A stretch of 64,000 bases of DNA from Pantoea nemavictus (GTDB lineage Bacteria; Pseudomonadota; Gammaproteobacteria; Enterobacterales; Enterobacteriaceae), in NCBI RefSeq assembly GCF_037479095.1, contig NZ_JBBGZW010000001.1, forward strand, positions 2,480,001-2,544,000, given 5' to 3'. The translations under genes were made by a program, and so were the position numbers. Below the pieces are notes generated by a model. It did not search any database and was not told the DNA's origin. It saw only the letters and a list, made by a program, of their open reading frames with translations. Position 1 is the stretch's first letter, and every line of letters begins with the position of its first letter. Shown piece by piece: positions 8,590 through 19,570 of the stretch.

Positions 8590-9135
8590 ATGAAAAAGCA
8601 CTATTTAGTATTGGGCCTGACAATGGCCTCCACCGGGATCAGCGCCGCTGAAATGGGCGTTAAAGGCGGCAGCGATTTTTTTGCTGCCGCGATCAACAGT
8701 GAAAAGACCACGTCAGGCCTGCAATATGGCGCTGAGTATATCAATGGTCATCGTCAGACGCAGTTAGTTGAGGCGAATCTTGGCTACGGATTTAAGCTTG
8801 GTGAACTTCAGGTTGCACCGCGTGTGGGCATGTTCTGGGCTGACCTCGATACCGGTAAATCCAGCAGTCAGGGAGCGAATGCCGGCATCCGCCTGATGGC
8901 GCCGCTGCCTTATGCCGGGCAAACCTGGCTATACCTCGATTACAGTCTTGCCCCGGATATCACCACGCGTAATTTGCATCATTTGCATCAGCTAGAGGCG
9001 GGAATCTATTACCAACCGGCTAGCTGGCTAACGCTGAGCAGCGGTTATCGTTATCTGTCGAGCGACGGTAAATATGGTGAAAAGGACCAGCGGTTGATCG
9101 ACGGATTATTTATTGGTGCCGCCTACCGTTTCTGA
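8590..9135 (+). CDS. YfaZ-family outer membrane protein, copy 1
   Basis: A 181-residue protein with a signal peptide (MKKHYLVLGLTMASTGISAA, cut after residue 20 or so). The rest alternates polar and hydrophobic residues as in a small beta barrel and ends in AAYRF, with the terminal phenylalanine that guides outer-membrane insertion. It resembles the YfaZ family (YfaZ is a porin-like protein of unknown cargo). AAGG lies about eight bases before the chosen ATG. It is followed by a terminator and then by a second, same-length member, so the two look like a diverged tandem duplication. Confidence 0.75.
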   Translation: MKKHYLVLGLTMASTGISAAEMGVKGGSDFFAAAINSEKTTSGLQYGAEYINGHRQTQLVEANLGYGFKLGELQVAPRVGMFWADLDTGKSSSQGANAGIRLMAPLPYAGQTWLYLDYSLAPDITTRNLHHLHQLEAGIYYQPASWLTLSSGYRYLSSDGKYGEKDQRLIDGLFIGAAYRF

Positions 9136-9142
9136 TTTATCC

Positions 9143-9167
9143 AAACGGCCTTAACCGGCCGTTTTCC
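9143..9167 (+). terminator. Terminator between the two YfaZ-like genes
   Basis: Stem AAACGGCC/GGCCGTTT with a six-base loop, ending in TTTT. It means the two paralogues are probably transcribed separately. Confidence 0.75.
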
Positions 9168-9273
9168 CCGCTGTAATCCATTTTTACGTAAAGCTTTCCA
9201 AATAAAGTTGTCTCCTGCTATCAGGCTGTTACCCTTGCCGCCGAATTAAATGTCCTTCATGGAGTGGAATCAC

Positions 9274-9819
9274 ATGTTTAAGCAACTTGTTACTGGAAGC
9301 GTTTTAGGTCTGGCACTGCTGAGCAGCGGCGCGCAGGCAATTGAGGGCAGTGTTGACGTGGGTGAGCACAGCACCAACCTGAACCTTGGTCTCGGCACCA
9401 CTTCACCAGGCCTGTTCCTGAAAGGCAACTGGCTGCGTAGCGATCACGATGGCAGCACTTACGGCGCAGGCCTGGGCTATAACATCGACGTGGGCGATTT
9501 CCGCATCGCGCCAACCGCGAAAGCCCTGTTCACCCATCCGGAAGATGGCCGTGATGGCTTCACCGTCGCAGTCGGTGGCGCAGCGCAATACAGCTTCAAC
9601 AGCATGTGGGGCCTGTACGGCGAATATTACTATGCGCCGGAAGCGTTCTCCGATCGTCTTGATAGCTACCAGGAAGCCTCTGGCGGCCTGAGCTTCACGC
9701 CAATTTCTCTGCTGAACCTGCGCGTGGGTTATCAGTACATCGAGCTGAACAACAAAGGCAGCCGTAAAGACAACGTACTGGTCGATGGCCCATACGTTGG
9801 CGCGTCACTGCGTTTCTGA
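9274..9819 (+). CDS. yfaZ: YfaZ-family outer membrane protein, copy 2
   Basis: A 181-residue protein starting MFKQLVTGSVLGLALLSSG with a signal peptide cut near AQA at residue 22. The mature part begins with the family's IEGSVDVGEHSTNLNLGLG and ends VGASLRF, with the outer-membrane C-terminal phenylalanine. It resembles E. coli YfaZ more than its upstream neighbour does. GGAG precedes the ATG at 9274; an upstream in-frame ATG lacks a good site. It probably forms a small outer-membrane barrel. It has its own terminator. Confidence 0.82.
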   Translation: MFKQLVTGSVLGLALLSSGAQAIEGSVDVGEHSTNLNLGLGTTSPGLFLKGNWLRSDHDGSTYGAGLGYNIDVGDFRIAPTAKALFTHPEDGRDGFTVAVGGAAQYSFNSMWGLYGEYYYAPEAFSDRLDSYQEASGGLSFTPISLLNLRVGYQYIELNNKGSRKDNVLVDGPYVGASLRF

Positions 9820-9836
9820 TTTCAGGATCGGATAAG

Positions 9837-9865
9837 AAAGGGCGACCCATTGGGTCGCCCTTTTG
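9837..9865 (+). terminator. Terminator after yfaZ
   Basis: A 12-pair stem AAAGGGCGACCC/GGGTCGCCCTTT around an ATT loop, ending in TTTT. The symmetric A and T runs allow it to work for both convergent sides. Confidence 0.9.
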
Positions 9866-9882
9866 CGTTAGGGTGCGCGCTG

Positions 9883-9978
9883 GCCCTCACCCCGGCCCTC
9901 TTCCACAGGTGGGAGAGGGAGAAAAACGCGCCGATCGGTTCCCTCTCCAGCGTGCGGGAGAGGGTTAGGGTGAGGGGA
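9883..9978. repeat. Family C palindromic repeat
   Basis: CCCTCACCCCGGCCCTC at the left is mirrored by GAGAGGGTTAGGGTGAGG at the right, with GGGAGAGGGA and TCCCTCTCC inside. The whole folds as one long hairpin between yfaZ and actP. A second copy lies at 34.2 kb. Confidence 0.85.
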
Positions 9979-9991
9979 ACAACGCACAAAA

Positions 9992-11644
9992 CTAATGCGA
10001 TTTACCCTGCGAAATCCCTATCCCCGTCTGCGAACGAATAAACTGTCCACGGAAGCGAGCACGTTCCTGGGCGCCGCGCGCCGAATGGTCGGTGATCGAG
10101 AACAGCCAGATGCCGATAAACGCCGCCAGCATGGAGAACAGCGCCGGATACTCATACGGATATATCGGCTTGTCATGCCCCAGCACCTGTACCCAAATCG
10201 TCGGTCCGAGAATCATCAGCAGCACCGCAGTGATCAGTCCCAGCCAGCCGCCCACCATCGCGCCGCGCGTGGTCAGTTTCGACCAGTACATCGACAACAG
10301 AATAATTGGGAAGTTACAGCTGGCAGCAATCGAGAACGCCAGGCCGACCATAAAGGCAATGTTCTGCTTCTCAAACAGAATCCCCAGTGCAATCGCTACC
10401 ACACCTAATACCAACACGGTGATTTTCGAGATGCGCAGCTCATCGCGTTCCGTCGCCTTACCTTCGCGGATCACGCTGGCATAGAGATCGTGTGACACCG
10501 CTGAAGCGCCCGCCAATGTCAGACCTGCCACTACCGCCAGAATGGTGGCGAAAGCCACCGCCGAAATAAAGCCGAGGAACAGGCTGCCGCCGACCGCGTT
10601 CGCCAGATGTACCGCGGCCATATTGGTGCCGCCGAGCAGGGCGCCGCTGGCATCTTTGAAGGCCGGATTCGATCCCACCAGTAAAATCGCGCCGAAGCCG
10701 ATAATAAAGGTCAGGAAGTAGAAGTAGCCCATAAAGCCGGTGGCCCAAAACACGCTTTTACGTGCCTCACGCGCATCGGCGACGGTGAAGAAGCGCATCA
10801 GAATATGCGGCAAACCGGCGGTACCAAACATCAAGCCCAGGCCGAGTGACAGCGCCGATATCGGGTCTTTCACCAATCCGCCAGGCTGCATAATCGCCGC
10901 GCCTTTGGGGTGTACCGCCATGGCTTCGGTAAACAGCGTGTTGAAGCTGAAACCGGTGGCCTTCATTACCATAATCGCCATAAAGCTGGCGCCAAACAGC
11001 AGCAGTACCGCTTTGATAATCTGCACCCAGGTGGTGGCTAACATGCCGCCGAACAGCACGTACAACACCATCAAAATACCGACCATCACCACCGCAATGT
11101 GGTAATCCAAACCGAACAGCAGCTGAATCAACTTACCGGCACCGACCATCTGTGCAATCAGGTACAGCGCCACCACCACCAGCGAACCGCAGGCCGACAG
11201 CGTACGAATCGGTTTTTGCGCCAGGCGATAGGATGCGACATCAGCGAAGGTGTAACGACCAAGATTACGCAGGCGTTCGGCGATCAAAAACAGGATCATC
11301 GGCCAGCCGACAAGGAAACCGAGCGAGTAGATCAGCCCGTCGTAGCCCGACGTGTAAACCAGGGCAGAAATACCGAGGAACGAGGCGGCAGACATAAAGT
11401 CGCCGGCGATGGCCAGGCCATTTTGGAAACCGGTGATATTACCGCCGGCGGTGTAGTAATCGCTGCGCGAGCGGGTACGTTTCGAGGCCCAATAGGTGAT
11501 GCCGAGCGTCGCCGCGACAAACACCACGAACATGATGATGGCTTCATAGTTGGTGGCCTGGCGCTGCACCGCGCCGGTTATGGCATCGGCGGCAAATACG
11601 CTGGCAGGCACGATAGCCAAAAACAACGAGAGCAAGCGCTTCAT
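9992..11644 (-). CDS. actP: Cation/acetate symporter ActP
   Basis: A 550-residue sodium:solute symporter family protein with an N-terminal signal-like helix ([18 protein letters not shown]) and about 13 membrane helices. It is collinear with E. coli ActP (549 residues); marks include [20 protein letters not shown] near residue 65 and the [16 protein letters not shown] stretch. It brings acetate and other short monocarboxylates into the cell. Its start overlaps the end of yjcH by four bases (ATGA), and it is the last gene of the acs-yjcH-actP operon, so uptake and activation of acetate are made together. Confidence 0.95.
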   Translation of the reverse strand: MKRLLSLFLAIVPASVFAADAITGAVQRQATNYEAIIMFVVFVAATLGITYWASKRTRSRSDYYTAGGNITGFQNGLAIAGDFMSAASFLGISALVYTSGYDGLIYSLGFLVGWPMILFLIAERLRNLGRYTFADVASYRLAQKPIRTLSACGSLVVVALYLIAQMVGAGKLIQLLFGLDYHIAVVMVGILMVLYVLFGGMLATTWVQIIKAVLLLFGASFMAIMVMKATGFSFNTLFTEAMAVHPKGAAIMQPGGLVKDPISALSLGLGLMFGTAGLPHILMRFFTVADAREARKSVFWATGFMGYFYFLTFIIGFGAILLVGSNPAFKDASGALLGGTNMAAVHLANAVGGSLFLGFISAVAFATILAVVAGLTLAGASAVSHDLYASVIREGKATERDELRISKITVLVLGVVAIALGILFEKQNIAFMVGLAFSIAASCNFPIILLSMYWSKLTTRGAMVGGWLGLITAVLLMILGPTIWVQVLGHDKPIYPYEYPALFSMLAAFIGIWLFSITDHSARGAQERARFRGQFIRSQTGIGISQGKSH

Positions 11645-11967
11645 GATTTCACCTCGCTCAGGATCTGTTTGGTCAGGCGGTCAAACTCGCCGTTAGCGCG
11701 CCACACGTAGACGCCGGTCAGCACGAACGACATCACGATCAGTCCGATGCCAATCGGAATCCCTCGCGTCACGTTGGTGCCTGCATGTAAGGGCGTACCG
11801 AGCCAGCCGGGCGCAAAGGCGATCAGCAGAATAAAGCCGACGTAGAGCACCAGCATGATAATGCTGAGCAACAGTGCGAATGCCTGCCGCTTATGCACCA
11901 GTTCGTGATAGCGCGGATTACTTTCGACTTGTTGCCAGATTGCTTCCTGTTCAGGGGTTTCGTTCAT
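11641..11967 (-). CDS. yjcH: YjcH, DUF485 inner membrane protein
   Basis: A 108-residue protein with two membrane helices (about residues 25-50 and 70-95) and the DUF485 signature [16 protein letters not shown] followed by [10 protein letters not shown]. It is very close to E. coli YjcH. The ATG at 11967 was taken; a GTG one codon earlier is also possible. Its function is not established; it always accompanies ActP-type symporters. It lies 297 bases behind acs, and the gap holds an ERIC element. Confidence 0.92.
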   Translation of the reverse strand: MNETPEQEAIWQQVESNPRYHELVHKRQAFALLLSIIMLVLYVGFILLIAFAPGWLGTPLHAGTNVTRGIPIGIGLIVMSFVLTGVYVWRANGEFDRLTKQILSEVKS

Positions 11968-12041
11968 CACATTTTCTCCAGAGGCAAGGCAGACGGAAAT
12001 CTCACAATAAAGTGATTTAACTGGCTGAATATTCTAGTTAT

Positions 12042-12168
12042 ATATACCCTTCATACTTCAAGCTACAGGTGCGTTGGCTGCGTATGCTCATCCCAGTCAC
12101 TTACTTCAGTAAGCTCCTGGAATTCTCATCTTTGCCGCCTTCCTGCAGCTCGAATTATTTTGGGTATG
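12042..12168. repeat. ERIC element within the acs operon
   Basis: About 127 bases, the standard ERIC length, running from TACCCTTCATACTTCAAGC to GAATTATTTTGGGTA. The central inverted core, CCCAGTCACTTACTTCAGTA then AGCTCCTGG, matches the known ERIC consensus (seen here in its reverse orientation). It lies between acs and yjcH and would be transcribed as a long hairpin. Confidence 0.9.
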
Positions 12169-12209
12169 GGTTGTGCGATGTTGAAAGGCATACGGCGTAA
12201 GGTCAGGGT

Positions 12210-12251
12210 GACGGAGAGGAACCTGCCGTGGACAGGCTGACACTCTCCGTC
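12210..12251 (-). other. Long hairpin directly behind acs
   Basis: GACGGAGAG and CTCTCCGTC form a nine-pair stem with a second small hairpin in its loop, starting 14 bases after the acs stop. There is no T run, so it is more likely an mRNA-stabilising or partly attenuating structure than a full terminator. With the ERIC element it could lower yjcH-actP output relative to acs. Confidence 0.5.
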
Positions 12252-12264
12252 GGGTCGATGCCGC

Positions 12265-14220
<1,956 letters not shown>

Positions 14221-14801
14221 GGCTGACCTCCTTGAAGATGTTAATCATATGTCAATCAAAGGTTAATTGAAGACCGTGTCAGGGCTTTGTTTCTGTTTTG
14301 TAGTCTGGATCACGACCTTTTAGCCCCCTTAAATGACACGCGTTCGCTGCGCTAAAACCCGGCGTGAAATGCCCCATCATCTGCTGTAAGCCTACGAGAT
14401 CTCTGCCGCTGCTGTGCAAATAATCGGCAAACGAGCCGGGCCGCTTTTTGCACAATAGTGCATAGCTATGCTGAAACTTATCGAATTAACACTTTTCATA
14501 ACAGCGAGTTATAGCCGTTAACCATTGTCAGCATTTTATGCTACTAACCTGAATAAGATTTGCGCTATCGCGCCGGGGGTTGCATTTACCGTAGTGAAAA
14601 TGGTACTTATCTCGGCCCTGTTCAGCAGGTATCAACTCAGACTGCATCACTTCGCCGGCGCAAAATGCCTGCACAGCTGTAACCGACGTAGTCATAAATA
14701 ACCCTCTATTTTATCGGGCTTTTGCTCACTTCCCTGTGTGACATTTCTCCTGCACCTTCGCAGCAGAGCAAAGGGGTTTTTAACTGAGGAAATAACGCGT
14801 T
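14221..14801. promoter_or_regulatory. Divergent control region of acs and gltP
   Basis: This 581-base stretch has no convincing gene. It must hold the promoters for acs (leftward) and gltP (rightward). A partial CRP match, TGTAG-TCTGGA-TCACG at 14299-14314, lies 79 bases from the acs start, in keeping with the CRP dependence of acs in E. coli, but it is imperfect. The part near gltP is AT-rich around TTTATCGGGC. No riboswitch was recognised. Confidence 0.45.
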
Positions 14802-16103
14802 ATGAAAGGTTTTAAGTTCACCCTTGCATGGCAGATTTTAGTTGCGCTGATTCTGGGCGTGATTGTGGGAACCGTGCTGCATAATCAGCCTGACGATCGT
14901 GAATGGTTAATCACTAACATTCTGACGCCAGCTGGTGACATCTTTATTCATCTGATCAAGATGATTGTGGTGCCGATTGTGATTTCCTCACTGATTGTCG
15001 GCATTGCGGGCGTTGGCGATGCGAAAAAGCTCGGACGTATTGGTGTCAAAACCATCATCTATTTTGAAGTGATCACCACCCTTGCCATTGTGGTCGGCAT
15101 TACGCTGGCCAACGTATTCCAACCCGGCAGCGGCATTGATATGTCAACGCTGGCAACGGTGGACATCTCTAAATACGAAGCCACAACCGAAGCCGTGCAG
15201 GGCGCACCGCATGGATTGGTGACCACCATTCTGTCGCTGATCCCGCAGAACATCTTTGCCTCATTGGTGAAGGGCGACATGCTGCCGATTATCTTCTTCT
15301 CGGTGCTGTTTGGTATGGGGCTGTCGGCGCTGCCATCGGAACATCGCGATCCGCTGGTGACGGTATTCCGTTCTATTTCCGAAACCATGTTTAAAGTGAC
15401 ACACATGATCATGCGCTATGCGCCGGTCGGCGTGTTTGCGTTGATTGCCGTCACCATCGCCAACTTCGGTTTTGCCTCGCTCTATCCGCTGGCCAAGCTG
15501 GTGCTGCTGGTGTACGTGGCGATTCTGTTCTTTGCTTTCGTGGTGCTGGGCACGGTGGCGCGCTTCTGTAAGTTGCGCATTACTACTCTGATGCGCATTC
15601 TGAAAGACGAGCTGATTCTTGCTTATTCCACCTCGAGTTCAGAAACCGTGCTGCCGCGCATTATGCAAAAGATGGAAGCCTACGGCGCGCCGAAGGCCAT
15701 CACCAGCTTCGTGGTGCCGACCGGCTACTCGTTCAACCTCGACGGTTCAACGCTGTACCAGAGCATCGCGGCGATCTTTATCGCGCAGCTGTATGGCATC
15801 GACCTGTCGCTGACTGACGAGATCATTCTGGTGCTGACGCTGATGGTGACCTCGAAAGGAATCGCTGGCGTGCCGGGCGTCTCCTTCGTGGTGCTGCTGG
15901 CGACGCTGGGCAGTGTCGGTATTCCGCTGGAAGGTCTGGCGTTTATCGCCGGTGTGGATCGCATCATGGACATGGCGCGTACCGCGCTGAACGTGATCGG
16001 TAACGCGCTGGCGGTGCTGGTGATTGCGCGCTGGGAAGACCAGTTCGACACCAAACAAGCCGCCGCCTACGAGCAACAGCTGCGTACGCAAAGCGCCAGC
16101 TAA
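14802..16103 (+). CDS. gltP: Glutamate/aspartate:proton symporter GltP
   Basis: A 433-residue dicarboxylate/amino acid:cation symporter. Eight membrane helices plus two re-entrant loops are expected. The serine-rich hairpin is seen as AYSTSSSETVLPR, the substrate and ion site as GYSFNLDGSTLYQS, and the second hairpin as TSKGIAGVPGVSFV, with DRIMDMARTALNV in the last helix. It is collinear with E. coli GltP. It imports L-glutamate and L-aspartate with protons. GAGGAAATAACGCGTT precedes the ATG. A family A repeat and a terminator follow. Confidence 0.93.
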   Translation: MKGFKFTLAWQILVALILGVIVGTVLHNQPDDREWLITNILTPAGDIFIHLIKMIVVPIVISSLIVGIAGVGDAKKLGRIGVKTIIYFEVITTLAIVVGITLANVFQPGSGIDMSTLATVDISKYEATTEAVQGAPHGLVTTILSLIPQNIFASLVKGDMLPIIFFSVLFGMGLSALPSEHRDPLVTVFRSISETMFKVTHMIMRYAPVGVFALIAVTIANFGFASLYPLAKLVLLVYVAILFFAFVVLGTVARFCKLRITTLMRILKDELILAYSTSSSETVLPRIMQKMEAYGAPKAITSFVVPTGYSFNLDGSTLYQSIAAIFIAQLYGIDLSLTDEIILVLTLMVTSKGIAGVPGVSFVVLLATLGSVGIPLEGLAFIAGVDRIMDMARTALNVIGNALAVLVIARWEDQFDTKQAAAYEQQLRTQSAS

Positions 16104-16110
16104 TTTGCCC

Positions 16111-16178
16111 GGTGCGCATGAATGCGCACCCTACGAAAACCTCGACAAACAATTGTAGGGTCGCCATTCATGGCGACC
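16111..16178. repeat. Family A bipartite palindrome
   Basis: GGTGCGCATGAATGCGCACC, then CCTACG...TGTAGG, then GGTCGCCATTCATGGCGACC. Nearly identical to the copy behind yjcE. It lies just after gltP. Confidence 0.92.
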
Positions 16179-16188
16179 GGTATCCCCA

Positions 16189-16214
16189 GAAACCCGCCAT
16201 CGGCGGGTTTTTTT
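16189..16214 (+). terminator. Terminator after gltP
   Basis: Stem AACCCGCC/GGCGGGTT with an ATC loop and a run of seven T. Confidence 0.92.
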
Positions 16215-16267
16215 ATGCCTGCTACAGACATGTCTCATAACCTCTAATCACGTACCTGTTAAAATCA

Positions 16268-16318
16268 ATACCCACTATAACCATAAATATTGTTGTGCAT
16301 GGTTATAGTGGGTATAAT
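16268..16318 (+). promoter_or_regulatory. hicAB promoter with a long inverted-repeat operator
   Basis: A perfect 17-base inverted repeat has arms ATACCCACTATAACCAT (16268-16284) and its complement (16299-16315), 14 bases apart. A promoter overlaps it: TTGTTG at 16290-16295, a 17-base spacer, then TATAAT at 16313-16318. A protein bound to both arms would cover the -10 box and the spacer. HicB antitoxins with a ribbon-helix-helix end are known to repress their own operons, so HicB is the likely ligand. Confidence 0.8.
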
Positions 16319-16348
16319 AACTGCATGCCAGGGCTCAGGGAGGCTGGA

Positions 16349-16522
16349 TTGACCAGTGGCGAATTAATTAAGCTGTTAGAGCGAAATGGGTGGGTACAAA
16401 AAAGGGTGAAAGGAAGTCATCACATTTTCAAAAAGGACGGAGTTAGGTATGCAATTGCAGTCCCTCACCCGACAAAAGATATTTCAACGGGCACGTTGAA
16501 CACCATACTTAAACAGATGTGA
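16349..16522 (+). CDS. hicA: HicA-family mRNA interferase toxin
   Basis: A 57-residue double-stranded-RNA-binding-like toxin with the family layout: TSGELIKLLERNGW helix, then KGSHHIFKK with the catalytic histidine (His24), then VPHPTKDISTGTLNTILKQ. HicA cuts mRNA during stress when freed from HicB. The start is read as TTG at 16349, five bases after a strong AGGGAGG; the frame stays open back to an ATG at 16295, but that upstream part overlaps the promoter and does not look like HicA. A weak start would keep toxin low. The antitoxin follows 94 bases downstream. Confidence 0.85.
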   Translation: MTSGELIKLLERNGWVQKRVKGSHHIFKKDGVRYAIAVPHPTKDISTGTLNTILKQM

Positions 16523-16527
16523 AAACA

Positions 16528-16544
16528 GGCGCGCGCTGCGCGCC
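16528..16544 (+). other. GC-rich hairpin between hicA and hicB
   Basis: GGCGCGC-GCT-GCGCGCC, a perfect seven-pair stem, begins six bases after the hicA stop. It lacks a T run. It may stabilise or partly terminate the toxin message, changing the toxin to antitoxin ratio. Confidence 0.55.
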
Positions 16545-16616
16545 AAATTTCGGCAATAAATTATTCCAGTGCTTTGCACGTTATAGCAAGCCAGACAAAG
16601 CTGGTGGGGGTTGCAA

Positions 16617-17021
16617 ATGAGATATCCAATTTACATCCACAAGACAGAAGGTGGCACTTACTCAGGGTTTGTACCCGATGTGACCGGATGCTATTTCGCA
16701 GGTGATACCTTTGAGAACACAATAAAAGATGCAGCAGAAGCGATAGACGCGCACGTAGAGTTTACTGTCGAGGACGGCGGTTCAATTCCCGAGGCGAAAA
16801 CCTTTGATGCACATCTTGAAAATGAAGATTGCCAAGGCGGTACTTGGGCTTATGTGGATGTCGATTTAAGCAAATATGATGGCAAGGCAATTAAGTTAAA
16901 CATCACCATTGCACAAAACTTGTTAGCGCGTATCGATCGTTACGTTGAGGATCATCGGGAGTATGGTTCAAGAAGTGGATTCTTAGCGGAGTTAGCTCGT
17001 AGAGAGTTGGCCAAGACATAA
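16617..17021 (+). CDS. hicB: HicB-family antitoxin with DNA-binding tail
   Basis: A 134-residue antitoxin. Residues 1-75 are the HicB-like degenerate RNase H fold (YPIYIHKTEGGTYSGFVPD, then GCYFAGDTFENTIKDAAEA). Residues about 90-134 form a ribbon-helix-helix unit (KLNITIAQNLLARIDRYV, then SGFLAELARREL) that would bind the operator upstream of hicA. It neutralises HicA by direct binding. The ATG at 16617, six bases after GGTGGGGG, was chosen over a TTG two codons earlier. Base composition is clearly more AT-rich than the flanking housekeeping genes, a sign of recent gain. Confidence 0.88.
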   Translation: MRYPIYIHKTEGGTYSGFVPDVTGCYFAGDTFENTIKDAAEAIDAHVEFTVEDGGSIPEAKTFDAHLENEDCQGGTWAYVDVDLSKYDGKAIKLNITIAQNLLARIDRYVEDHREYGSRSGFLAELARRELAKT

Positions 17022-17053
17022 ACACTTTAGCCGCAATTTTGAATCATCAATTC

Positions 17054-17076
17054 AGCCTGCTTATGCAGGCTTTTTT
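17054..17076 (+). terminator. Terminator after hicB
   Basis: Stem AGCCTGC/GCAGGCT with a TTAT loop and six T. Confidence 0.93.
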
Positions 17077-17189
17077 GTTTGTGCCTGGCATCCAGGTCAT
17101 TGAACAAAAAATCACAGCCAGTTAAGGAATTAACAATTCGTTTTGATATATAGTTTGTAGAATAAATTATTCACTTACAGGAGCATGTT

Positions 17190-18101
17190 ATGCAGATCGA
17201 TCTCAGCCAGATGATCACCGAAGGGCGTAACCCAGCCAGCCAAAACATCGATGAACTGTCGACCGAAGCCATGCTGCGCGTGATTAATGATGAAGATAAA
17301 AAAGTGGCGCTGGCGGTAGAAGCCATCGTGCCGCAGATTGCGCAGGTAGTGGATGCGATTACCGCCGCGTTCAGCAAAGGCGGACGCCTTATCTATTGTG
17401 GCGCGGGGACATCGGGTCGTTTGGGCATTCTGGATGCCAGCGAATGCCCGCCAACCTTTGGCACGCCGCGCAGCCAGGTGGTGGGATTGATTGCCGGCGG
17501 GCACACCGCGATTCTGCAAGCGGTTGAAAACGCTGAAGACAACGTTGAGCAGGGCGCACAGGATCTGCGTGATATCGCCTTTACGGCTAACGACGTTTTG
17601 GTCGGCATTGCTGCCAGCGGTCGCACGCCGTATGTGCTCGGCGCACTGGCCTATGCAAAACAGCAGGGCGCATTGACGGCGGCGTTAACCTGCAATCCCA
17701 ACAGCCCGATGTCGCACGCCGCTGACGTAGCGCTGACGCCAGTGGTTGGCCCCGAAGTGGTGACCGGCTCTTCGCGTATGAAGGCGGGCACCGCGCAGAA
17801 GCTGGTGCTGAATATGCTCACCACCGGCGCTATGATTCGCAGCGGCAAAGTGTATGGCAACCTGATGGTTGATGTTGAAGCCACCAACCAGAAGCTGGTG
17901 CAGCGGCAGGTGAATATCGTCAAGCAAGCCACTGACTGCGACGATGCCACGGCGCAGCAGGCGCTGGCTGCCTGTCAGGGCCACTGCAAAACCGCGATTG
18001 TGATGGTGCTGGCCGGACTCACTGCTGAAGAGGCGACATCGCTGCTCAGCCAGAATCAGGGCTTTATCCGCCAGGCCTTGCGCGACGCGGGAGCACAATG
18101 A
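17190..18101 (+). CDS. murQ: N-acetylmuramic acid 6-phosphate etherase
   Basis: A 303-residue SIS-domain enzyme that splits the lactyl ether of MurNAc-6-phosphate to give GlcNAc-6-phosphate and D-lactate, in cell-wall recycling. The sugar-phosphate loop is [20 protein letters not shown], carrying the catalytic glutamate Glu85; the second acid is Asp117 in [23 protein letters not shown] is the other family mark, and the C-terminal part forms a UBA-like cap. CAGGAG sits before the ATG. It overlaps murP by four bases, so the two are one operon. Confidence 0.96.
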   Translation: MQIDLSQMITEGRNPASQNIDELSTEAMLRVINDEDKKVALAVEAIVPQIAQVVDAITAAFSKGGRLIYCGAGTSGRLGILDASECPPTFGTPRSQVVGLIAGGHTAILQAVENAEDNVEQGAQDLRDIAFTANDVLVGIAASGRTPYVLGALAYAKQQGALTAALTCNPNSPMSHAADVALTPVVGPEVVTGSSRMKAGTAQKLVLNMLTTGAMIRSGKVYGNLMVDVEATNQKLVQRQVNIVKQATDCDDATAQQALAACQGHCKTAIVMVLAGLTAEEATSLLSQNQGFIRQALRDAGAQ

Positions 18102-19543
18102 TGGCCGCCATTACGGAAGGGCTGCTGCGTGACATCCTGCACGCGGTGGGCGGAGCGAATAACGTGGTGCAGTGCGGCAATTGCATGACACGCCTGCGCC
18201 TGACGTTGGCCGATGCCGCGCAGGTGGATAGCGCCAAACTGAAAACGCTGCCGGGCGTGCTGGGCGTGATCGAGAGCGATGCGCAGTTACAGATCGTCCT
18301 GGGTCCGGGCAAAGCGCAAACCGCAGCGGAGAAGATGCAGGCGCTGCTCAATCATGCCAGCGCGGCGGATGCACCCAGCGATCTGCACAGCATCGCCAGC
18401 GCGCAAAAGCAGCAGATGAAGGCGAAACAGACCAGCGCGCTGCACCGCTTTCTCTCCTGCTTTGCCACCATTTTCACCCCGCTGATTCCTGGCTTTATTG
18501 GTGCCGGTTTACTGTTGGGCTTTGCTACGCTGATTGAGCAGATCTTTCACCTCAATCAGCCGGGCGATCATGCGCGTTGGCTGCTGGATACCGTGGCGTA
18601 CATGAAGGTGTTCGGCAAAGGGCTGTTCACCTTCCTGAGTATTTTGATCGGCTACAACGCACAGAAAGCGTTTGGCGGAACGGGCGTCAACGGGGCGATT
18701 ATCGCTTCATTGTTTGTGCTTGGATATGCGCCAAAAGCCACGGTCGGTTATTACAGCGGCATGGAAGATTTCTTCGGGATGGTAATCGATCCGCGTGGCA
18801 ACATTATTGGCGTGCTGCTGGCGGCCATATTTGGTGCCTGGGTTGAGAAACAGCTGCGCAAAATCATTCCCGATAATCTCGATATGATTTTAACGTCATT
18901 ACTGACGCTGTTAATTACCGGTGCCGTCACTTTCCTGGTGATTATGCCGATTGGCGGCGAACTGTTTAAAGGCATGTCCTGGCTGTTTATTCATCTGAAT
19001 AATAATCCGTTTGGTTGTGCCCTGCTCGCCGGACTGTTTTTAATCGCCGTGATGTTCGGTATTCATCAGGGCTTTATTCCGGTCTATTTCGCGCTAATGG
19101 AAACCCAGGGTTTTAATTCGCTGTTCCCGATTCTGGCCATGGCGGGCGCCGGGCAGGTTGGCGCTTCGCTGGCGTTATGGTGCAAAGCGGATAAGCATTC
19201 GCTGCTGCGTAAGCAGATTAAAGGCGCGATTGTGCCAGGCTTGCTCGGCGTCGGTGAGCCGCTGATTTATGGCGTAACGCTACCGCGTCTCAAGCCGTTT
19301 ATCACCGCCTGTTGCGGTGGCGCATTGGGTGGCTTCTTTATTGGGCTGGTGGCGTGGCTGGGATTGCCGGTGGGAATGAACACGGTGTTCGGCCCATCGG
19401 GTTTGGTAACGCTGCCGCTGATGACTTCATCGCAGGGGATTTTTGCCGGTATGGCGGTCTATCTCGCGGGGTTGATCGTGGCGTGGATCGGTGGATTCGC
19501 GTTCACCTGGTGGGGCGGAACCCGTAATGTCGATTTAAGTTAA
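18098..19543 (+). CDS. murP: MurNAc-specific PTS permease, EIIBC
   Basis: A 481-residue phosphotransferase permease. The EIIB domain (residues 1-85) carries the phosphorylation cysteine in [10 protein letters not shown]; a linker follows, then the EIIC membrane domain (about residues 115-475) with the conserved [18 protein letters not shown] loop. It has no EIIA and would use the glucose EIIA (Crr), as known for MurP. It imports N-acetylmuramic acid as the 6-phosphate, which MurQ then processes. Overlap ATGA with murQ supports coupled translation. The repressor gene murR, next to murQ in E. coli, is not in this neighbourhood. Confidence 0.94.
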   Translation: MMAAITEGLLRDILHAVGGANNVVQCGNCMTRLRLTLADAAQVDSAKLKTLPGVLGVIESDAQLQIVLGPGKAQTAAEKMQALLNHASAADAPSDLHSIASAQKQQMKAKQTSALHRFLSCFATIFTPLIPGFIGAGLLLGFATLIEQIFHLNQPGDHARWLLDTVAYMKVFGKGLFTFLSILIGYNAQKAFGGTGVNGAIIASLFVLGYAPKATVGYYSGMEDFFGMVIDPRGNIIGVLLAAIFGAWVEKQLRKIIPDNLDMILTSLLTLLITGAVTFLVIMPIGGELFKGMSWLFIHLNNNPFGCALLAGLFLIAVMFGIHQGFIPVYFALMETQGFNSLFPILAMAGAGQVGASLALWCKADKHSLLRKQIKGAIVPGLLGVGEPLIYGVTLPRLKPFITACCGGALGGFFIGLVAWLGLPVGMNTVFGPSGLVTLPLMTSSQGIFAGMAVYLAGLIVAWIGGFAFTWWGGTRNVDLS

Positions 19544-19570
19544 GTTGGATTTTGCGCAATGCACAGTTTT

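Noticed and set aside
14726..14741. Apparent CRP site near gltP (TCACTTCCCTGTGTGA)
   Set aside because: The two half-sites point the wrong way round: TCAC comes first and GTGA last, opposite to the TGTGA-N6-TCACA consensus.
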